From: Gymnogyps californianus
Taxonomy: Eukaryota > Chordata > Aves > Accipitriformes > Cathartidae
Length of the DNA: 64,000 nt
Direction: 5' to 3'
Assembly (NCBI RefSeq): GCF_018139145.2
Contig: NC_059471.1
Coordinates: 206,913,494 to 206,977,493, forward strand
Part shown: one piece after another, positions 41,940 to 64,000 of the stretch
Layout of the letters: every line of letters begins with the position of its first letter
Numbering within the stretch: position 1 is the stretch's first letter
Program-made: the position numbers and the translations under genes
Notes under the pieces: generated by a model
What the model was told of the DNA's origin: nothing
Databases searched by the model: none
Seen by the model: the letters and a program-made list of their open reading frames with translations, nothing else

Positions 41940-42640
41940 TGACGATAGGATTATGTTTTAGACAAGAACAGTTTTGAGAAACCTAAATTCTTAATGCATC
42001 ATGGAGAACCCTGAGAAAAAAGGAAAAGGGCTCATCTTGGTCTAAGGTCCTGCTTTACCTTCTGTCATTCACTTCTCGAGGACTGGACCCAATTTCTAGC
42101 CTAGGGTAGATTTAAAACTTGGAGTAGGGCTAGAATTTGGGAAAGTGCAGGCTGAGCAGCCCAGGTTCCTGCTGCATCCTGGAGGTCCCCCGGAGCTGGG
42201 AAGAGGACTCATGCCATTTTCCTCAAAACTATTTTTCCTTAACCCTTTGTTGGCTCCTGTCTCATGCCTACCTTTACATTTTGAAATGAGGTAGGACCAC
42301 GATCAGGTTTACAACTAGGGTTTTGGAAAGCAGGCTCATGAGCCCAGGTTCCTGCTGCAACTTGGAGGTCCCTGAGTGCATAGAATAGGTTTCAAACTGT
42401 TGAAGACACCTTTTCTTCATCATTCTCTGCTCATGGGATCAACTTCTTTTCTAGCTAAGGCAAAAATTGCAGTTAGGGTTAGGGATTGGGAAAGTTGTTT
42501 TCTATTATTTAGTGTCTTTTCTAAGGAAAGTGCAGGCACGTTCCTGGGAAGATTGTTGGAAACCTCTGGCTATCTTTTCTCTGGAAATCATGTTTCATGT
42601 TTCCATCTGGTCTCAAAGATTTCTTTCGCTTGTGAATAAT
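41940..42640. repeat. Degenerate tandem repeat, units about 165-185 bp
   Basis: A motif of the form TAG(A/G)(A/G)TTTGGGAAAG recurs near 42131, 42316 and 42480. It is followed in the first two units by GCAGGCT...GCCCAGGTTCCTGCTGC and TGGAGGTCCC. The stretches between also look alike (a TTTTCCTCA or TTTTCTTCATC-like run, then a (T/C)TGTCTCATG- or TGCTCATGG-like run). Spacing is 185 and then about 164 bp. A weaker earlier unit may start near 41940 (GCATCATGGAGAACCCTGAG). Divergence is high, so the array is old. I do not recognise a known satellite. Confidence 0.6.
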
Positions 42641-43139
42641 AACCCATTTTCAACAAAAATGGGAAGACGGTTTTTCTGTGTGTACATGGAGAGAAAAGTA
42701 TAAAAAGTCTACCATGTACGAAAAACAGATGGTACAGATATCAGAGTCTTCCCTCTTCTTCCTCCCCTCCAATACAGCCTGTTCACTGTAGTCCTCCTCA
42801 CACCTCACTTTTTGGCCCCCCCTGGGAAATCAGGCGGAGTTCAGGTCGCTGCAGGCCTACAGCAGGGTCAGACTTCAGTGCGAGGTGCGTGCTGATGCAG
42901 GTCTGGCACCGCTAACCACGGGTCGGTGCCTGAAGTTAGAAGCTCAGTGACTGCGCGAGGTAAATTCGGAGATACTTAACAAACTTAAAGGATTAGCCAG
43001 TCTTGAGAAGAGAGTGATCCAGCTCACCGTCTGGGGTAATCCAGCCCAAGCGGGATGCAGGTGACCTGGATTACACCCCACGTAGTCAGAGCCGTCGCAC
43101 TTGGACATGCCAGGTTCCCTAAAAAAAAAATTAAATTAA

Positions 43140-43690
43140 AGATGAACACTTTGTCAGCAGGACAGCGGGCTCCCTCTCCCCGCCCTTTCCCTGCCTCCCT
43201 CTGCCAACCGAGCTCCGTGTCTGCGTGTAGGAAGAAAGCAGAGCGGGGGGACGAGGCCGCACTCCCCGCCGCGGCCTGGCCCGCTGTGCCCGCCCGGCCC
43301 CGGCCCCCGCCTCCCCGGGCCCGCAGGCCCCAGCGGCGGCCCTTGGGCGCAGCGGTGACACTGCGGCCCCTGGCGGCCGCGCCTCACGGCCGCCGGCGAG
43401 GCGGGAAGCGGCGGGCGGCCCCAGGGGAGGCCGGGCGGCCCCGCCCGCAGCACGCTTGCCTGCAGCGCTGGGTACAGGCGCTGGGTACAGGCGCCCGGCC
43501 CGCCCGCGCTCCCCGCGCCCGGGGGTGCTGGTTTCACTGGGAGCCGGAGGTGCCGGCTGGGCTCGGGGAGGTGCCCGCGCCCCCTGCCCTGTCCTCACAG
43601 CTTGGCCCTCCAGCCCCCTGGGGAGCCCAGTGACACCGCCCGCAGCCCTTTCTCTTGGAGGGTCACAACGCCTAGAGCTCGCTCCTGTCA
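43140..43690. promoter_or_regulatory. CpG island, candidate promoter of an unannotated transcript
   Basis: About 550 bp of very GC- and CpG-dense sequence in an otherwise AT-rich region, with several GC-box-like runs (CCCCGCCC, CCGCCC). The densest part is about 43240-43530. It contains a 13-bp tandem duplication (GCGCTGGGTACAG at 43465-43477 and 43478-43490). Long open frames occur on both strands but are Pro/Arg/Ala-rich in every frame, as expected from composition. In vertebrates such islands usually mark promoters. No named gene is adjacent except the 3' end of GNAT3, about 1.8 kb away. Confidence 0.65.
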
Positions 43691-43699
43691 CTGGTTTGC

Positions 43700-45352
43700 C
43701 AGAAACTCGGGCAAACTTAGGCCGGCCTAACTTCTTGAAGCATAAGTAGGAAATCCAATCTGTACAGTCTTACCTGTATGAACTTTGAGGCTACGGTGTA
43801 AAGTCCGCCCGATTTCTTAGGCGTTTGCTTGAAGAATATGTTTGAGAGATGTGTCTGTTCATGGATTTGTTTCTTAAAGACCTTGGCTTTTATTATGCTG
43901 CCAAGGCATCCAGAAATTAATGTTGATGTCACCATAGTTCAAATTATTCATTTTAAATCAGATTTATTGCTGGAAATGAATCCAGAAACCTTACCACTGG
44001 AAATCCATTATTTTCAATACAAACAAGGAATTAATCAAGCGAAGCATTACAGATCAGGCAGCAACAGAAATCCAGACAGTGCAAAACGTATTTTAGCTCT
44101 CCACTTCCTACTTCTGCTGGGAGACCTGCACACACCGATGACCTTGCTCATGTGGACAGCTTTGCAGGACTGCTGTTCAGTGACCAAGTTGCCTATTCTA
44201 GTGTTTTCAATAATTAGATTAACCAGAACACAGTGAGTGTATGGTGAAAATTAGATCGAAATGTATTTAAAAAAAAAAGAAAAAAACGGAAACATTTTGT
44301 CAGTGATCAGATTTCAAAAGTGAGTGTTGTTTCAAAACCAAATTTCAAAATTCAGTTGAATATATTTAGAACTCCCATTCTGTTTAACATAGTTAAATAT
44401 TTTCTGTAGTTATAGTCACAGTAAATCAGGAGGAGTTAAAGGGGAGCCGTTCTTCATCAGCAAGTTCTTTGCATAGAGAATGCATCTCTGCGCCAAAGTC
44501 CCAACGATGTGTTTTTGCCACGAGGACTGGTGGGTTTACATCTGCTCTGCACTGGTGGAAATGACTGCTGCAGTCACAGGGCACTGGAGAACCTGTCCAG
44601 CAGCAGGTCTATTAATTATTATTAAAAAAAAAAAAAGTCTCATCTTTAACTGTTAAAAAAAAAATGTTTCAACTTGCCCTTATGGCCTATGCAGGAACTG
44701 ACAGTTACTATAATATTGTTTTCTCCCTTAGGGATTCAAAAAACTTGCCTCCATCTTACTGTGTTTTATTTTTTTTCCAAACCGGATCGCAGCATTTGTT
44801 GATTTTATACATGTGCAGTTTTTATGTACATGTCCCTCAGCTCTTCTAACAAAACAGTATAATTAAACATTCAGATTTGCACGGCTCTTTGTCATACACC
44901 AGTTAAGTCTGGGGGGGTTGCCTCTGTTGAATTAATGGTATGTCATTTTTAATTGTGTATGTAACATGAAAACAACAGAGTACTGAATGGAAATTATCTA
45001 TTGATACTGTTTAATGCTACAGCTTTTGTAAGGTTTCAAATACAAACAAAAGTCAGTTATCTGTTATATATTTTTTTTTTCTCTCATCACTGGAAAACAC
45101 AGGGTACTGAGGTGTCCCTAGTTTCCTGAGAAGTGCTGATTATCTCCAAATCATATTGATTAAAATAGGAATTTCCCTTTGATTCCAGTAGGATTTATCA
45201 ACGGCTGGCATTTCTGTGGAGCAGGAACATTTTTTTCAATCTTCTTGTGACATACAGAAATTCAGTGTTGGTCTGCAATGCTCAGGCTATACCCAAGACT
45301 TCAACTGACAGCTAATGAAAGCCTAATTGATATTGTTTCTTCCCTAGAGTTT
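43700..45352. other. Spacer between CpG island and GNAT3 3' end
   Basis: AT-rich DNA with A-runs near 44267-44287 and 44624-44635. A 135-codon plus-strand open frame (43829-44236) shows no recognisable domain and is probably chance. It could belong to a transcript started in the CpG island, but nothing in the sequence proves that. Confidence 0.6.
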
Positions 45353-45431
45353 TTTATTTCAGTCAGCACACAGGATGAAGAGAGGAAAGTGGACCGAGAT
45401 GAAGTCAGGCTATGAGCAGGGGAATGAAGGG
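45353..45431 (-). promoter_or_regulatory. GNAT3: GNAT3 3' UTR start with candidate poly(A) signal
   Basis: Just past the stop codon, the minus strand carries an AATAAA hexamer at 45358-45353, about 75 nt downstream of the stop. This would give a very short 3' UTR. Further AT-rich hexamers lie beyond it, so the true cleavage site cannot be fixed from sequence alone. Confidence 0.35.
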
Positions 45432-59986
<14,555 letters not shown>

Positions 59987-62900
59987 CTGGTGCAAAAATA
60001 GAAAACAAAAGGTTTATGGGATGCATTAAAAAAAAAGTAATGAAAAGTTGGATCAGATGCTTTTGTGGTCAGCGTGAGAAAGAACTGAATCCATCTGGCC
60101 CTTGGAAAAGCATTTATCAATGGTTGATCTGCCTATTCTGCTGGAACAGGTAAACAGCAGTTCCTGCAACTATGTGAGGTTGAATTTATGAGGCTAGGTT
60201 TTGACTTCCCAGTCTGAGTGAATAGGTATTGGTTTTTTGCCTTGTGGGTCAACATAAGATAACGTATGAATCCAGAACAAGACCCAGGCCCATTCCTGTG
60301 GATACAGGGCAAGATGCATGGCTATACTTAGATCCCAAATCTTTTATTATTGATATCTACAATGTTAGTCATGGGCTGTCACATTACTTGTTTAATCATT
60401 CTCATTTTTATCCAGAATGTTACCTAGAGTAGAAAAATTATTGCAAAAAGTATTTCTACACTGTGAGGTACTTCCTCAAGAAAACAACAAAAAAATCTTT
60501 AATATTTCTTTGTACATCAGTTACAATTTCTAGTTATTGAAAGGTGTTACTGTTATTATCTACAGGCTTTGGGGACATACATACTGCTCCAGAGGATTTG
60601 GCCTGTATTCCAGAGGACAAAGTACCTTAGCAGTCAACTTCAATTAATCTAATTCTGACAGAGGGATTATAATTTCATAATCCTCCTTGACTGGAGAATG
60701 GGATGTGGTTAAAGTTCTCCAAGATCAGTGTGCAGATTATATCATGACTCAGAGACATCTTTTTCCATGAGTTGTGAAAAAGGATGAAAACTTCACTCGT
60801 TTTGGTCTAGTGTACTCTCAATGAACAGACACCAAACTGCCTTGGCTGCTGCTGGAACCAAGACTCTTATTCTTCCTCACCTCAGTTGTTCAGAGATGAA
60901 TGCCAGGTTATTAAATAAATAATTTCTGGGGTTTGTGGTTTGTTTTTTTTTCCCTGTCTCTTGCCAGAGATACAGTCTGGACAGAGCTATACAAGCAGAA
61001 AGGGATGATGTGAAAGGATCTGACAGGTTAGCCCAGAATGAGTATAGGTGTGTCTCGGCGAGACTTTCCCTTCAAGGGCAGAAGTCAGCCCTGTCAGCAA
61101 ATAATTCACTCACACACACACGCACAAAACCCAGATCACAACTGAATGTGTCTTAACATCTCTCTGACTTATGGATGTCAGAAAATTCAAAAGTTGCATT
61201 CTTGTGTCTGTAGGAATAGCATCTGTAGGAAAAAAGGGTTCTCTAAATGTTTCCCCAATCACTTCTAGACCAGGCAAATCTATAAACTCTGTTTTGAAGC
61301 TTTGGTTTTTTGAATGCTGTTTTCACCATGAATTCAAGCGAATCTGCAAGATTCAAAGGAATCCTATTGAACTTGGGAGAAAGAAAAAGGGGAGCTGTGT
61401 TACGGAGTCTGGTATACTAGTGAACCTTTTTTTGCCATCCTCTGAAATATCCATGTAGCCCTGTGTCAACACAGTGATTTGAATGAAATAATAAGAATTG
61501 TTCAGAGGAGAGGCTTATTCACTTCGTGGAGTCTAATGTAACTCCATGATAGTGCACTGGATAATCTGCATTGCTGCTTGGGGATGGCCTGAGCAACGTC
61601 CTGTCTGCGAAGCACCACAGAGCCCAGAGCTCCCCACTGGTGTAGGCGGCCTCCTTTAATGGGTCGGATCACCGTTAACAGGAAATAATTTCAGCTGCCA
61701 TCAATGTTGAACCTTGCACTAGTACTTAAGCATATTCTTCTCACTCTTACCCTTACTACCTGTGAAAGCAGCAGCTTTTCTATAAATAAAGGAATGAAAT
61801 ATATAGAAACTGAAACCCCATGAAGTACATGAACTTGGTTTAACTACTTCATGTGTCTCACAGCGGTGGCCATAACAGGATTTCTGGGGAAGACGGGTGT
61901 TTTGCCTGTGGCTGCAAAAATCTGGGATGAGAGAGAAGGAAAGGCCCTAACACAGTCCACAAATGGCTGTTTTATATTTTCATGCTTTCCCTCTGAAGAA
62001 CAAAGGAAGGAAGAAAATATAAGATTCTGAAATAAAACTAGATTCTGTAATTACAGAAAGAAAACTTGGTTTTGCTTGAGGCTTTTCTTTTTTTTTTGTT
62101 TTGCTTTGGTGTTGGCTTTTTTAAAAATAATATATTTATGTCCTGTGGCAGAAGGTATGTTAGCCAGCCTGTTAAATCAGTAGTAATTCAGCAGAATTTT
62201 GCTGCTTTTATTAAAGATCTGTCATTCTTAAGGAAGGGTTGTAAAACAGGCTGACATCTTGTATGGCCAGAAGGAGCATTTTAGCCAATGGAAAATTTTG
62301 TTCCCCGATCCTCCTTGAAAAAATAAACAACCTTTAAAAAATAAATGCAGGATGCTGAAGGCATGAGGTGTTAGGCTACCAGTCATAATATCTAAATTAT
62401 GTTTCTATTGGAGGAAAAATGTTAGTCTCCTGGTTTTTTTCACGCAAGGAGGGCTTCTCACCAGATAGGTGGAGTTGATTCAATATCAACAGGCATGATG
62501 AGTTACCAAATATTATGTTCCCTGCTTCTCATTCGCTGAATTATTTATAGTAGGTTTGTGCTGCTAACTTAGAGTACAGCACAGAAATACTGAACTTGGT
62601 TTTAAAAAAGTTAGATCACACATTGGAAATTATCTAGTCAGAAGCACTGAGCTCCAGAGAAGCTTTTTTTTTTTTCCTTTTTAGTTATCCTTCATAACCA
62701 TCCTAGCCTTCTTAGGGCCTTGCAGCGTATCTATATTTTGAGCATCAGAAGATATTGTGCAAAGCTTAGAGGAAGCATTTAAGTTTGATTGAAATCTTCA
62801 GTCTGGAAAGAATGAGGTTTATGAATTAGAAAATTATATTAATAGGAGTAGAATTACCCTGATTTTGGTGGAAAATTGTATTTTCAGCAAAATTACTTCT

Positions 62901-64000
62901 TTTGTAAGCAGCTATCAGTCTTCTCTAGAAAATGTTATGCTTCACTGAAAAAATCAATAACTGAAATCGGGTTTTTTTCTGAAAAATTTCCCTTTTTAAA
63001 AAAAAAGACCTTGGTTGTGACAGAAAGATGACAATTTATATGAAAAATGATAATTTTCCTGAACAGTTTTCTTGTAAAATAATTCATATTTGTGATCAGG
63101 TTGACAGCTCATAAATGCATAGAGCTCTAAAGATAACTCTCAGCTTTGCAGCTTTCTGTCCCCTCCTCGATGCTGTTAAGGGTTATCAGCCTTCTTAAAG
63201 TGCTCAATTCAGAGGAGCATCTTTAATCTGCTTCTACCTGGGGAAGCTTTCAGCACAAGACATTTCAATGGTTTGCTGAATAGGGAGGGTCTCCTGATTG
63301 GAACTCAAAACAGAAATAAAATTATCCACCATTTAACTGGAACAAAAAAGTTAGCAAAATATTTGATGGATGGTTCTGAATCTGTCTTACTACAAAATGA
63401 GCTGCTTAAATAGTAGAAAATTGCTCTTATGACATAACATTTTTTACTTCACTCTTTAAAATGGGTTGGTGAAGATATGAAATAGAAGAACTTAAATTTG
63501 GAATAATATTGCTGATTTCGTCAAACAGTCTGATTTTTACACTGGAAGAGATTGGTGCTTACAAAGTGGGGTCATGTCTAAACAGTTACAATGCCTGCGT
63601 AATTTTTTTCTTTATTTGGACAGGTGTAGGGAGCAGACCTGGACACTGTCTGTGAAAATAAGACTAGATACAACAGCAATATCTTAACAGGTTACACAGT
63701 TAAGGAGGACTTTTGCTGCCTGTGTAAGTGTGATCTCTGGAACTCAGGTGGGTTATCTATTTAAACCAGATACATGATTAGTATTTTGGCTACCCTTAAA
63801 ACAATAACATGAATGAATTTAGTTTTAGCCTGTTTTACTATATGTGAAAAAATTGTGATAGTAAATTGTAAATGGGGACACAGGCACACAAATTTGACCT
63901 TCCTCTGAAGCCAGGAAATAAAGCTGCTGACCTCAATCTGTGTGGCACCATGTGCACTTTGAACAAACATCTACAAGTATTGTTGCAGTAGATTTATTTA
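59987..64000 (-). other. GNAT3: GNAT3 intron 2, 3' part
   Basis: The whole 4014 bp upstream of exon 3 was scanned on the minus strand for the 43-nt exon 2 (P-loop GAGESGKS) and for exon 1. Neither was seen. The DNA is AT-rich, with several short A/T runs and a small CA tract near 61107-61125. No transposable element was identified. Confidence 0.7.

Noticed and set aside
42474..42486. TTAGGGTTAGGG, a telomere-like string
   Set aside because: Only two units, inside the degenerate tandem repeat; not an interstitial telomere.
43055..43691. Long open frames on both strands in the GC-rich block (up to 192 codons)
   Set aside because: Pro/Arg/Ala/Gly-rich in all frames, as expected from CpG-island composition; no domain and overlapping frames on both strands.
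1..45000. Exons of GNAI1 or another neighbour expected by synteny
   Set aside because: No G-alpha C-terminal exon or other known family was found in any frame; the spacer is probably long.

Overview
The window looks like nuclear DNA of a bird. It is AT-rich and mostly non-coding. It carries a CR1 retrotransposon 3' end with the typical avian terminal repeat, plus two solo LTRs of an endogenous retrovirus family that I recognise from neoavian genomes. It also holds six exons of a vertebrate heterotrimeric G-protein alpha gene. Nothing suggests a bacterial, plasmid or organelle origin, so operons, ribosome binding sites and CRISPR arrays do not apply.

The one gene I can name is GNAT3 (alpha-gustducin), on the minus strand. 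Coding exons 3 to 8 lie between 59986 and 45432. Exon sizes are 142, 158, 129, 130, 154 and 191 nt (the last includes the stop). These fit the classical Gi/transducin exon pattern: with the expected 161 nt from exons 1 and 2 they give a 354-residue protein. All splice junctions are GT-AG and all reading frames join, so the visible part looks functional. Exons 1 and 2 (N-terminal helix and P-loop) were not found and should lie beyond position 64000. In other amniotes the order is GNAI1, GNAT3, CD36, SEMA3C, so positions 1 to about 45 kb are probably the spacer downstream of GNAT3.

Layout. 1-43 kb: intergenic DNA with no recognisable intact gene. It holds a possible decayed ankyrin-like remnant (about 8.67-9.11 kb), a MIR SINE (9.7 kb), ancient LINE tails (7.9 and 22.8 kb), a minus-oriented solo LTR (24.6-25.2 kb), a pair of related 60-bp exon-like segments (27.6 and 29.0 kb), a CR1 3' end (39.6-39.8 kb) and a degenerate tandem repeat of roughly 165-185 bp units (41.9-42.6 kb). 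43.1-43.7 kb: an isolated CpG island about 1.8 kb beyond the GNAT3 stop codon, the best candidate for an unannotated promoter. 45.4-60 kb: GNAT3 exons 8 to 3. The introns hold a coding-looking same-strand ORF (intron 7), a broken coiled-coil-like reading frame (intron 4) and a solo LTR with a perfect target-site duplication close to exon 4 (intron 3). 60-64 kb: the 3' part of intron 2.

Only one working gene is visible. Its role by family knowledge is to couple taste and chemosensory GPCRs to downstream effectors. I found no convincing new multi-gene system. The most useful leads are the CpG island, the intron-7 ORF, the decayed coding remnants and the paired 27.6/29.0 kb segments.
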